41,807 nt of DNA from Paenibacillus sp. 598K (lineage in GTDB: Bacteria; Bacillota; Bacilli; Paenibacillales; Paenibacillaceae), in NCBI RefSeq assembly GCF_003851045.1, contig NZ_BFBX01000109.1, positions 1-41,807 of the forward strand. The letters run 5' to 3'. A model generated the notes under the pieces. The model made no database searches. It was not told where the DNA came from and worked only from the letters and a program-made list of their open reading frames with translations. The position numbers were made by a program, and so were the translations under genes. How positions within the stretch are numbered: position 1 is the stretch's first letter; each line of letters begins with the position of its first letter. This document shows positions 1 to 7,681 of this stretch, piece after piece.

Positions 1-288
1 CTCAGCCGGTTGCGGCAGGTGGCGGGAGTGTTCAAAGACAATTTTCTTTATGGTTTCGTAGGACAAGAAATATCGCTCCGCAAGCTCCTCTATGCTGAAT
101 CCATTGTGAAATAAGGATTTAATATCCGCGTTTCGCGCAGAGACCTTACTCTTGCTGTCTGTTTTCTCGCCCCATTTTAGCTGTGCTTCTTTTGGTTTGG
201 GGATATATACCAATTCCCCTTGGACGTATTCTTGGATGATACGTAGCAATTCTTCCGGAAAAATAGACTCGGCTTTTGAATATTTCAT
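1..288 (-). CDS. CD3324-like small DNA-binding protein (3' end cut by window edge)
   Basis: This reading frame starts at ATG 288 behind GGAGTGAGG and stays open for 96 codons to the window edge, so the C-terminus is missing. The N-terminus (MKYSKAESIFPEELLRIIQE, then VQGELVYIPKPKE) resembles the small Firmicute proteins called CD3324 family, related to the Mor transcription activator fold. The later part (SIEELAERYFLSYETIKKIV, about residues 66-85) reads as a helix-turn-helix, which suggests DNA binding. The family assignment comes from memory of its conserved opening and is not certain. The gene has a long leader with competing hairpins (322-424), so its expression may be controlled in the transcript. 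It points away from ilvD's terminator and seems to be its own unit. Confidence 0.6.
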   Translation of the reverse strand, partial: MKYSKAESIFPEELLRIIQEYVQGELVYIPKPKEAQLKWGEKTDSKSKVSARNADIKSLFHNGFSIEELAERYFLSYETIKKIVFEHSRHLPQPAE

Positions 289-321
289 GGGCCTCACTCC
301 TTATTTAATAAATCAATAAGG

Positions 322-424
322 TGCAAAGCCAGTAGTAGAATATTACGATTCGTCGTTGGCAATAGGATGGTTATTAAGCTCTATGCAAAGCATTGCCATA
401 TCCTTCACTGGCTTTGCATAGAGC
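322..424 (-). promoter_or_regulatory. Leader with mutually exclusive hairpins upstream of the CD3324-like gene
   Basis: Three complementary arms are visible. A 14-bp arm at 378-391 (GCTCTATGCAAAGC) is a perfect inverted repeat of 411-424. The arm at 407-418 (ACTGGCTTTGCA) is also a perfect 12-bp inverted repeat of 322-333. In an RNA made from the minus strand, the first arm (407-424) could pair with either the second (378-391) or the third (322-333), which lies about 35 bases before the start codon at 288. This is seen directly; a switching or attenuation role is inference. I recognise no known riboswitch class. Confidence 0.45.
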
Positions 425-476
425 CATGCATGTACGAATCCTACCCCGATTGCTTTCAATAACCTCACCTCCATTG

Positions 477-510
477 AAAAACAGATAGCTGCTACCTGCT
501 ATTATAGCAG
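477..510 (-). terminator. Weak terminator after ilvD
   Basis: On the minus strand just after the ilvD stop there is a perfect 6-bp hairpin, CTGCTA-TTA-TAGCAG (496-510), followed after a spacer by a run of five T (477-481). The distance between hairpin and T run is longer than ideal, so this is only a moderate candidate. An outer ACAG/CTGT pairing could bring the stem closer to the T run. Confidence 0.4.
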
Positions 511-523
511 AGCTTGCTGTTCA

Positions 524-2212
524 TTAGAAAATATCTGTCACTGCACCTTTTGAGGCAGAAGATACAAGTTTAGCATATTTGGCCAGCACACCGGACTTTA
601 CTTTGAGCGGGGGCTCAACCCAGGCTTGTGTACGGGCAGCTAATTCCTCTTCTGACACTTCAAACGTCATCTGCTGGGATTCACTATCGATCGTAATGAT
701 ATCTCCATTCTTCAACAAGGCAATGGGTCCGCCGACTTGCGCTTCAGGCGAGATATGACCGACTACAAATCCATGTGACCCGCCTGAGAATCTACCATCG
801 GTCAGTAGGGCAACTTCGCCGTTAAGCCCTTTGCCAACAATGAGCGCGGTGACCGATAGCATTTCCGGCATTCCTGGTCCTCCCTTTGGTCCGCAATAGC
901 GGATAACCAGGACATCGCCTTTCTGAATCTCATCCTGCACGATGGCTTTCGTTGCCGCTTCCTCACTGTCGTAAACTTTGGCCGGTCCGGAAAAACGCAT
1001 CTTCTTCATTCCTGACATCTTGGCAACTGCGCCTTCCGGGGCAAGGTTCCCTCTGAGCACCACCAGGGGGCCATTGGCCTTCAGCGGATTATCCAACGGT
1101 CGAATGATCTGTTGATCGGGCTGGAGCGATTCTGCTTCAGCAAGATTTTCTGCCAAGGTCTTGCCTGTTACAGTCATGCAGTCGCCATGGAGTAATCCTT
1201 GTGCTAGCAAGGCTTTCATGACGCCTGGAACGCCGCCAATATCATTCAAATCCTGCATGACATGACGGCCGCTTGGCTTCAGATCTGCCAGGTGAGGAAC
1301 ACGAAGGCGAATGCGTTCAAAATCATCCAAGGTGAGGTCCACGTCCACCGAATGGGCAATCGCAAGCAGATGTAAGAAGGCATTGGTGGAGCCTCCCAGG
1401 GCCATGACAACCGTAATGGCATTCTCAAAGGCCTCTTTGGTCATGATGTCTCTAGGGTAAATCCCTTGTTCCAGTAGCGAGATGACTTGTTTGCCGGCTG
1501 CCTCGCATTCAATCGCTTTGTCCGGGGAGATGGCAGGTGTCGATGAGGATCCTGGAAGACTCATGCCCATCGCTTCAGCAGCAGAAGCCATAGTATTGGC
1601 CGTATACATTCCTCCACACGAGCCCGGACCCGGACAGACGCTGCATTCTACCTTGTGAAGCTGTTCTGCTGTTATTTTTCCTTCATGGTATTGTCCGACC
1701 GCCTCAAATGCCGTAACGATATCCACCTTCTCGCCATCGAGATTGCCGGGTTGGATCGTTCCGCCATATACATAGACGGACGGGATATTTAGCCGTCCGA
1801 TCGCCATCAGACACGCAGGCGTATTCTTGTCACAGCCACCAACCGCGACAAGGCCATCAAAGCGTTCAGCTCCAGTTACAATCTCAATCGAATCCGCGAT
1901 GGCTTCCCTGCTTGGCAGCGAGAACAGCATGCCTTCGTGCCCCATGGATATGCCATCGGAGACCGTAATCGTATTAAAAATCAGCGGAGCTCCGCCATGG
2001 TCGCGCGCTCCTTTTTTGGCATGAACGGCTAATTCGTTGATATGCATATTACACGGAGTGACCTCACTCCAAGTGCTGGCCACGCCAATCATCGGCTTTT
2101 TGAAATCCTCATCTGTAAAACCGACCGCGCGCAGCATCGCTCGGTTTGGTACTCGGTTGACGCCCTCGCTAATGACCTTGCTGCGAATCCGAAGATCTTT
2201 TCCATCTGCCAT
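524..2212 (-). CDS. ilvD: Dihydroxy-acid dehydratase, [2Fe-2S] type
   Basis: The 562-residue protein matches the IlvD/Edd family over its full usual length. IlvD removes water from 2,3-dihydroxy-3-methyl acids to give the 2-keto acids of valine, leucine and isoleucine synthesis in the cytoplasm. The three expected cluster cysteines are visible: Cys54 (VTPCN), Cys127 (GGCDKNTPACL) and Cys199 (GPGSCGGMYTANTM). A cysteine at position 54 fits the [2Fe-2S] class, which is more oxygen tolerant than the B. subtilis [4Fe-4S] class. The ATG at 2212 follows GGAGCGAGG. The gene lies 20 bases after a GntR regulator in the same direction, which is unusual for ilvD, because that is usually found with ilvBNC or under a T-box. 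A related sugar-acid dehydratase role is therefore possible, although the sequence reads as true IlvD. Confidence 0.9.
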   Translation of the reverse strand: MADGKDLRIRSKVISEGVNRVPNRAMLRAVGFTDEDFKKPMIGVASTWSEVTPCNMHINELAVHAKKGARDHGGAPLIFNTITVSDGISMGHEGMLFSLPSREAIADSIEIVTGAERFDGLVAVGGCDKNTPACLMAIGRLNIPSVYVYGGTIQPGNLDGEKVDIVTAFEAVGQYHEGKITAEQLHKVECSVCPGPGSCGGMYTANTMASAAEAMGMSLPGSSSTPAISPDKAIECEAAGKQVISLLEQGIYPRDIMTKEAFENAITVVMALGGSTNAFLHLLAIAHSVDVDLTLDDFERIRLRVPHLADLKPSGRHVMQDLNDIGGVPGVMKALLAQGLLHGDCMTVTGKTLAENLAEAESLQPDQQIIRPLDNPLKANGPLVVLRGNLAPEGAVAKMSGMKKMRFSGPAKVYDSEEAATKAIVQDEIQKGDVLVIRYCGPKGGPGMPEMLSVTALIVGKGLNGEVALLTDGRFSGGSHGFVVGHISPEAQVGGPIALLKNGDIITIDSESQQMTFEVSEEELAARTQAWVEPPLKVKSGVLAKYAKLVSSASKGAVTDIF

Positions 2213-2232
2213 TTTCCTCGCTCCTGTCTTGT

Positions 2233-2898
2233 CTAAAGTAACCCGTGCAGCTCCTGCATCGGGCGGATGAAATTTTGCTTCATCATCGCCTGGGCGCTCT
2301 CAGCATCATTCTTCTCCAAGGCGGCAATAATTAATTCATGCTCACTGACTGAAGCTTGTGTCTCCGTAATCGGCTGCTCTAAGAACACGTATTTAAAGCG
2401 CCGGATATGAATCTGAAGCGATGCGCTAAATGAAGCGACATAGGGATTATCAGAAAGCTCTACAATCAGGTTGTGAAACTGTTCATCTGCCTCCATGGCT
2501 TGGTAAGCTTGACCGCTATTGATCGCATTTGCAAACGCCAGATTTAGCGCTCTCAGTTGCTCAATTTGTTCTGGAATAATCACTTTTGCAGTAGATTCAG
2601 CAGCCAAAGCCTGAAGAGCCGCCATCGTTGGATACATCTTGAAGATGTCATCCTTCTCGATTCCCTTTACCTTTGTTTCTTTTCCAGGATGGGTCGATAC
2701 AAGCCCTTGTACTTCGAGCAGTTGGAATGCTTCCCGAATCGGTGTACGGCTTACAGAAAGCGACTCCGCCAATTCGGAGTCGATCAGTTTTTCCCCGGGT
2801 TGCAGCGTACCATCGATAATCCAGCGTTGAATTTGGGAGAAGGCTCTTTCTTTTGCGGACATCCGTGCAGGCGAGACAAAATTTTTAGGCACTGGCAT
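2233..2898 (-). CDS. GntR-family regulator with FCD domain
   Basis: The 221-residue protein has an N-terminal winged helix (about residues 15-80, including the recognition stretch ESLSVSRTPIREAFQLLEVQ) and a C-terminal helical FCD ligand domain with an Asp-x3-His metal-type motif (DEQFH near residue 140). Proteins of this FadR-like subfamily usually respond to small organic acids or sugar acids. The ATG at 2898 follows GAGGAAG. It is the first gene of a likely two-gene operon with ilvD (20-base gap). A near-palindrome lies over its own promoter's -10 (2929-2946), which suggests autoregulation. The effector cannot be read from the sequence; a branched-chain or related hydroxy acid is a guess from the neighbour. 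Confidence 0.88.
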   Translation of the reverse strand: MPVPKNFVSPARMSAKERAFSQIQRWIIDGTLQPGEKLIDSELAESLSVSRTPIREAFQLLEVQGLVSTHPGKETKVKGIEKDDIFKMYPTMAALQALAAESTAKVIIPEQIEQLRALNLAFANAINSGQAYQAMEADEQFHNLIVELSDNPYVASFSASLQIHIRRFKYVFLEQPITETQASVSEHELIIAALEKNDAESAQAMMKQNFIRPMQELHGLL

Positions 2899-2928
2899 AG
2901 GTTTCTTCCTCGCTTCTTCATTTACTTA

Positions 2929-2962
2929 TATGCAATATATCGCATACCTATATTAAAAGCAA
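2929..2962 (-). promoter_or_regulatory. Promoter and likely operator of the gntR-ilvD operon
   Basis: On the minus strand, -35 TTGCTT (2957-2962) and -10 TATATT (2934-2939) are separated by exactly 17 bases. An 18-base near-palindrome, TATGCGATATATTGCATA (2929-2946; 9-bp arms with one mismatch), covers the -10. This position suits repression by the GntR protein encoded next. Confidence 0.65.
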
Positions 2963-2978
2963 GGGGTTAATTTGAGCT

Positions 2979-3013
2979 AAAAAAACAAAAAAAGCCGCCG
3001 TTATGCGACTTTT
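2979..3013 (-). terminator. Rho-independent terminator after the 3034-3960 gene
   Basis: On the minus strand a 9-bp stem (3005-3013 with 2990-2998, one mismatch) with a 6-base loop runs straight into a T-rich tract interrupted by one G. It begins about 20 bases after the stop codon at 3034, so it ends that transcript before the gntR promoter region. Confidence 0.75.
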
Positions 3014-3033
3014 AATCGATGATAGCTCAAGCA

Positions 3034-3960
3034 TCATCCGAGCAACTCTTCAATCGACACCTGATACAACAAATTATTTTCACTAAACAGCACACGATCT
3101 TCTCGAAAATCTTGCGTCAAAGGTACAAGCGGCTCCGATTTCTCATTGAGGAAATGCACCTTTTGTCCTTTGCTCAAGCTGGATTTCTCATGTTTCTTGA
3201 TATAATAGTCTCCACTTTTTCCGTAACCGCCATCGAACAAGAAGTGATACCCATCCGTACAGAACCCGGCCGAACCGGAAATCTCAGGATTAATAAACGT
3301 CACCTTGGGCTGATCGGGTCCGCCCGAGATGCAACCTAACAAAAAGTCCGTATAGTAATAAAACCAGACCTCCTGTTCATGGACAACATTCAAAGCGTAA
3401 CAATCGGCAATATCCGATACATGATCTGCGTATAATTTGTTACCATTCTCATCCCAGGCTAGCAGGCCTTGTGCACCGACGGGGTGATCCCACCCGTTAT
3501 TCCCGAAAACCCCTTCGTCAAAATAACTCGTCCAGATGGTCCCTTTCTCCGTCACTTGAACATTCTGAATCCCGTCACCAAGCAGGAACTCGCGAAGCGT
3601 ACGCCCCTTATAATCAACGACTTTGGCGTTCAGATCATATTTGCCTGCACCATAATACGAGCAGCGCGCCCCAACCAACAGCAGATGTCTGCGAAGCGGC
3701 TGAACATAATGATAATTGAAAACCTGGTCCTCAATCACAATTTCATCGATATAATCATTTTCTACCATCAAAACCTTGTACGTATACGGTTGCTTCAACG
3801 TCGCCGGGACGAACATTCCACGTGTCCGTTCGGGGATCTGGTTGATCAGCAGGACATATACGCAGCCATCGCCACCGAATTGAGTCGAGACGATCTCGAA
3901 GCCTATGGTATACTCCGAAATATCAACAAAAGGTTGCAGTTTCACCGTTTTTTGAAACAT
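3034..3960 (-). CDS. Conserved protein of unknown function, beta-rich
   Basis: I do not recognise a named family for this 308-residue protein. It has no signal peptide and no membrane segment. It is rich in aromatic and glycine residues with short repeated strand-like stretches (for example GTIWTSYFDEGVFGNNGWDH around residue 150, and FCTDGYHFLFDGG around residue 235), which suggests a beta-propeller-like fold; similar proteins carry the phrase YFDEGVFGN. The ATG at 3960 follows GGGGGAGG at good spacing. It stands alone, closed by its own terminator, with a deaminase gene diverging on the other side. No function should be assigned from the sequence alone. Confidence 0.75.
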   Translation of the reverse strand: MFQKTVKLQPFVDISEYTIGFEIVSTQFGGDGCVYVLLINQIPERTRGMFVPATLKQPYTYKVLMVENDYIDEIVIEDQVFNYHYVQPLRRHLLLVGARCSYYGAGKYDLNAKVVDYKGRTLREFLLGDGIQNVQVTEKGTIWTSYFDEGVFGNNGWDHPVGAQGLLAWDENGNKLYADHVSDIADCYALNVVHEQEVWFYYYTDFLLGCISGGPDQPKVTFINPEISGSAGFCTDGYHFLFDGGYGKSGDYYIKKHEKSSLSKGQKVHFLNEKSEPLVPLTQDFREDRVLFSENNLLYQVSIEELLG

Positions 3961-4126
3961 GCCCTTGCCTCCCCCGCTGTTCTGTTAACTGTATTCTGTC
4001 AGAGTAGAAGGCAACTGAACATGGCGGAAGTATGGCGAAGCTATTTTATGGTTCGGGCTTCCCGACTGTACGAGCAACAGGAATCATTGTAAAATGGCGG
4101 TAGCTGATAAGACTAAGGAGGGTTCA

Positions 4127-4612
4127 ATGATGATTAACGATACAGATCTGAAGCACCTGCGACGTTGTGTTGAGCTTGCAAGGGTGGCGCTAGAGGCTGG
4201 CGATGAGCCATTCGGTTCCATCCTTGTCTCAGCCACGGGAGAAGTGCTGATGGAAGACCACAACCATGTTGCTGGCGGAGACCATACCCAACACCCAGAA
4301 TTTGCTCTGGCACGTTGGGCGGCTGAGAATATGACAGCTGAAGCAAGAGGGCAGGCGACAGTATACACCTCGGGCGAACATTGCCCTATGTGCGCAGCGG
4401 CTCACGGCTGGGTGGGACTTGGTCGGATCGTCTATGCAAGCTCCTCCGAACAGTTAGCGCAATGGTTGAATGAAATGGGAGTTGCTCCAGCACGTGTTCG
4501 TAATCTGCCGATCCAAGAAGTTATTCGCGATACGATCATAGACGGTCCGGTTCCCGAGCTCGCGGAGCAAGTTCATCAACTCCAACGCCAGTTTTACAGT
4601 ATGAAACGGTGA
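4127..4612 (+). CDS. Nucleoside/cytidine-deaminase-family protein
   Basis: This 161-residue protein belongs to the zinc-dependent CMP/dCMP deaminase fold. The zinc and catalytic motifs are present: HPEF (the usual H-x-E, with Glu as proton shuttle) and CPMC (the usual P-C-x-x-C cysteine pair, here as C-P-M-C). Members remove an amino group from bases such as guanine or cytosine, or from related rings, in the cytoplasm; the exact substrate is not readable here. I set the start at ATG 4127 because AAGGAGG lies just before it; an upstream ATG at 4094 has no ribosome site. The next codon is also ATG, so 4130 is possible. The gene is single and divergent from 3034-3960. Confidence 0.85.
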   Translation: MMINDTDLKHLRRCVELARVALEAGDEPFGSILVSATGEVLMEDHNHVAGGDHTQHPEFALARWAAENMTAEARGQATVYTSGEHCPMCAAAHGWVGLGRIVYASSSEQLAQWLNEMGVAPARVRNLPIQEVIRDTIIDGPVPELAEQVHQLQRQFYSMKR

Positions 4613-4614
4613 AA

Positions 4615-4638
4615 GCTCGCCTGTTTTGGCAGGCGAGC
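4615..4638. terminator. Hairpin between converging genes
   Basis: A perfect 9-bp stem (GCTCGCCTG at 4615-4623 with CAGGCGAGC at 4630-4638) and a 6-base loop lie between the deaminase stop (4612) and the end of the convergent secreted-protein gene (4667). Neither side has a long T run, so it may act as a weak two-way terminator or protect 3' ends. Confidence 0.5.
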
Positions 4639-4666
4639 CGCTAGCAAACCTCAAATTAAACCTCAC

Positions 4667-7477
4667 TTATTGCGTCAGAATAAGACGAGCCAATGCGGAG
4701 AGGTCTTCGATGTCGATCGTGCCGTCATTATTCAGGTCGAATTTCTTCACATCATTCCAATCCGGACTTGTCGAAGATTTGCCATAAGCTTTTGCCATCA
4801 GTGCCAGGTCGCCTACGCTTGCGCGGTTGTCGTTGTTGAAGTCGCCTGGTACGACAGGCTTGCGAATCTCCACTTTGTGCGTATCGCCGTCAATCTCCGC
4901 CTCTACTCCCTCGCCATCGGCAAGGACGAGAAGCGTGACTGCGATATCCGCAACACCGGCGGTATCCTTTGCCTTGAAGCTAAGCTTGAACAGGTTCTGA
5001 TTGGGGTTGTTCACGCTTTCATTCATATGAGTGCCCAGAATACGAATCTTGCCTGGCTCACTGTTCGTGCCAACAATAACAAACTTGTTTGAATCCACGG
5101 ATACAGGCTGACCGACAAGCTCAAGTTTATCAGCATCGTATTCGACTGTAATGTCTTGCGCATATACGTCCTGCTTCAAGCCTTGAAGGCCGTAGATTAC
5201 ATCGAAGGTAGCGCCAGTTTGCACCACATCCGGACCTGTCAACGTGGCCGAACTGGTCGTACCTTTTCTGTTCTGTGCGAACATCCAATCAAAAATGTTC
5301 TTCTCAGCGAACGCTTCTTGGCTTGGGCCATATCGGAAGCTGGCGTTGGATTGGCCAAGACGGTTGCTGTACACTTGAGCTTCGGTTTCGTGCGGCGTCC
5401 AGTCATAACCATAGTACGGGAAGTTAAAGGCCTGGTTGGTATCCAGTACATTCACGTTGGCATTTGCAAATAAACCGCTTGCGCCAGCGCCTGTTGTGAA
5501 ATACGTCGTCCAGGTTGTACCGGCGCTGTCATTCTTATGGGTATGCGCCCATATCGATGTTTTGGCCAGCTCCGGATTGTCCGTAAGCTGTTGCACGGTT
5601 GGCAAGCTGCCGCCTGCAAGCGGCACAATCGCTGCGAGGAACTCGGGATTGCGGCTATAGAAGCCGAGTGTGTACATGCTGCCCATCGAGAAGCCGGACA
5701 TGTAGACGCGGTTCGGATCGACTTTGCCCTCAGCGACCAGTTTTTCCACATAGGCTATGACAGCCTCGTTGTTGGCCTGGGTGTTCGAGTGGTTCTGTGT
5801 AGCGATAATGTGCGCGTTGTACTTGCCGGGATTCTCCAGTTGGCGTTTGGAGAGCACAGCTGCGCCATTCGCGGTTGCCATGGGTGCGAAGTAGTCGCCC
5901 GCTGGGCCGCCGCGGCCGCCGCCATGATTGTAGATGAACAACGGAAGCGGACCTTGCTCTTTCCAGGACTCGTCGATCGAGATCAGGATGTCCATGTTCC
6001 CTGTTCCGCCCGGGTTCGTCTGGTCAGGAACAAACTTGTCGAGCGCCGGGTTGACGACCGCTGATTGCGTGAATCTCGGCGTGATCGTCGAACCGTCGGT
6101 CAGCTTGAGCTGACGATCCACGTTGATGCGGTAATTAAGGATGGCCGAGAATGCGTTTTGCAAGTTGCCGGAAACCATCGCGCCGGAGGTGTAGCCGTTG
6201 GCATTCCAGAACTCAAACTCTACGATAATATAGCGTCCGCTCGCTGGCGTATCCTTGACGAGGTTATCCGAGCCCGGTGCGGGCGAGATGTAGCCAAGCG
6301 GCTCGGGAGCGTCATTGACATAGACTCTGGTAATATTGCGATAGCCGTCGAAAATGGTGGTCGTACCGTCAAGCCTTGTGCTCTTGCCAGCTGCCGTGAA
6401 CATATCGGCATTCAAGTCGGCAAGGTTGGCCGCTTTGCCTTCGCCAAGGTCGATGATAAGCGCTGTCGTAACATTGCCGACAGAGAAGATGTCGTTATAC
6501 ACGGTGAACGGCAATTCCCCTGCATCGGATGCAGCCTTGAAGGTCGCATGGATGCGTGTGCCGCTCGCAGTGACATTTTTTATGGTGTAAGTATTGTCTT
6601 GCACAGCGACTTCCTCGTCGTTAACCGTAACCTTATCTACTTCGAAACCAAAGGCGGGTTTAAACGTGAAGGTTACGTCGTCGCCGTCATTTACCCATAC
6701 ATGACCTGCCAGGGAGGATGGGCTAATCTCGCCGTTCTCGCCGGAGGACGCCATGACATAGTGCTGAGTGCCGACAGTTACATTCGGCTCATACAGGCGC
6801 AATGCCGGAGATTCCTTTATCTGCTCGAGCAGTTGAGCCGCGCTCGTCGTGCTGGCTGCCTTACTCTTCGCAGTGTAGCCGTCCTTCGTGCCCGTCAGGG
6901 CAAAGTTCCACTGGTTGTTGCCGCCCCAGATATACAGCGATACAGTGCCTTCTTTTTCATCCAGGACATGCAACAGCAGGCTCTGCTGGTTGCCGTTGAT
7001 GGCTGCGCCTGTCGTATTAAGCGGCGCATGCTGCGCGTTGAAGCTCGATTCCCTTCTCAACGGCTCCTTGCCTCCGCCATCGCCGGGAGCGTTGTTCAAC
7101 ACAGAGTAGCCTGGACCTTCGCCAAGACCGCCAGATGCGGCCGCGCTGTTGGCGCCGAGACCAAATTGCCAGATCATGTCGTCCGTCACTTCGGATGTGA
7201 TCAAGCCGTCTTTGATCGTCACGGGCTTGGAGGCCATCCCTACCTGAGTGTCCCCGGTAACGTCGCCAGGCGTGCCGATGGTCGCTTGAGCGTTTGCCAG
7301 CGCGCCATGCTCGGATACGATGAGATAGCTTCTGCCGATCTGAACGTTCGCGGGATCGACTTGCCTCCAGGTATCGGTTGGTTCCGGCGTTGTGTCCGCC
7401 TTAGCCTGGGACACGATCAGACCGGATACCAGCATGAAGCATACCAGGAGAGCTACTACGAATCTTGTTTTACGCAC
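4667..7477 (-). CDS. Secreted esterase-like protein with cohesin-like and dockerin domains
   Basis: This 936-residue exported protein has a signal peptide (residues 1-27, cleavage after AKA). Its order is: an N-terminal region of unknown fold (about 30-230), an InlB-type B-repeat-like domain (about 232-315), an alpha/beta-hydrolase domain (about 330-730) with an oxyanion-type HGGG stretch and the nucleophile elbow GFSMG (Ser597), a cohesin-like domain (about 740-875) and a type I dockerin (about 877-936). The dockerin has two calcium loops (DFNNDNRASVGD and DLNNDGTIDIED). It probably hydrolyses esters on plant polysaccharides or polyesters outside the cell; the substrate is not known. The start is GTG 7477, with AGGAG 12 bases before it, which is rather far. 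The leader has dense inverted repeats and an extra perfect Shine-Dalgarno sequence. Confidence 0.85.
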   Translation of the reverse strand: MRKTRFVVALLVCFMLVSGLIVSQAKADTTPEPTDTWRQVDPANVQIGRSYLIVSEHGALANAQATIGTPGDVTGDTQVGMASKPVTIKDGLITSEVTDDMIWQFGLGANSAAASGGLGEGPGYSVLNNAPGDGGGKEPLRRESSFNAQHAPLNTTGAAINGNQQSLLLHVLDEKEGTVSLYIWGGNNQWNFALTGTKDGYTAKSKAASTTSAAQLLEQIKESPALRLYEPNVTVGTQHYVMASSGENGEISPSSLAGHVWVNDGDDVTFTFKPAFGFEVDKVTVNDEEVAVQDNTYTIKNVTASGTRIHATFKAASDAGELPFTVYNDIFSVGNVTTALIIDLGEGKAANLADLNADMFTAAGKSTRLDGTTTIFDGYRNITRVYVNDAPEPLGYISPAPGSDNLVKDTPASGRYIIVEFEFWNANGYTSGAMVSGNLQNAFSAILNYRINVDRQLKLTDGSTITPRFTQSAVVNPALDKFVPDQTNPGGTGNMDILISIDESWKEQGPLPLFIYNHGGGRGGPAGDYFAPMATANGAAVLSKRQLENPGKYNAHIIATQNHSNTQANNEAVIAYVEKLVAEGKVDPNRVYMSGFSMGSMYTLGFYSRNPEFLAAIVPLAGGSLPTVQQLTDNPELAKTSIWAHTHKNDSAGTTWTTYFTTGAGASGLFANANVNVLDTNQAFNFPYYGYDWTPHETEAQVYSNRLGQSNASFRYGPSQEAFAEKNIFDWMFAQNRKGTTSSATLTGPDVVQTGATFDVIYGLQGLKQDVYAQDITVEYDADKLELVGQPVSVDSNKFVIVGTNSEPGKIRILGTHMNESVNNPNQNLFKLSFKAKDTAGVADIAVTLLVLADGEGVEAEIDGDTHKVEIRKPVVPGDFNNDNRASVGDLALMAKAYGKSSTSPDWNDVKKFDLNNDGTIDIEDLSALARLILTQ

Positions 7478-7568
7478 CTCTGCCTACAACTCCTCTCTTC
7501 TTCCACGTCTTTTTCCTGTCCTTGCCATTCTACGACATGTTACCGCTTACAAATGAAAAAGCTAACTA

Positions 7569-7638
7569 ATCACCTCCTGGCCTAATTCGTATATTTAGGG
7601 CGAATTTACGAAGCTAAAACATTTTAGCATGCCCTAAA
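7569..7638 (-). promoter_or_regulatory. Leader/operator region with nested inverted repeats and untranslated Shine-Dalgarno
   Basis: About 100 bases before GTG 7477 the minus strand carries AGGAGGTGAT (7569-7578), a perfect anti-Shine-Dalgarno match with no start codon at a usable distance. Next to it are nested inverted repeats: TTTAGGGC/GCCCTAAA (7594-7601, 7631-7638) enclosing GCTAAAA-CA-TTTTAGC (7613-7628), and TTCGTA/TACGAA (7586-7591, 7607-7612). The dyads look like regulator sites. The lone Shine-Dalgarno resembles the STAB-SD element of the Bacillus thuringiensis cry3A leader, which stabilises mRNA. Both roles are inference. Confidence 0.4.
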
Positions 7639-7681
7639 ACAAGTATGAGTATAGCATAGCTAATTACAAAATATTGTCACA

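Noticed and set aside
289..523. Known riboswitch or T-box between ilvD and the first gene
   Set aside because: No T-box sequence or other known riboswitch core is visible; only the competing inverted repeats are supported.
6065..7585. 506-codon open frame on the plus strand
   Set aside because: It is antisense to the secreted esterase gene, has low-complexity Arg/Val/Ala-rich sequence with no recognisable domain, and comes from codon bias in GC-rich DNA.
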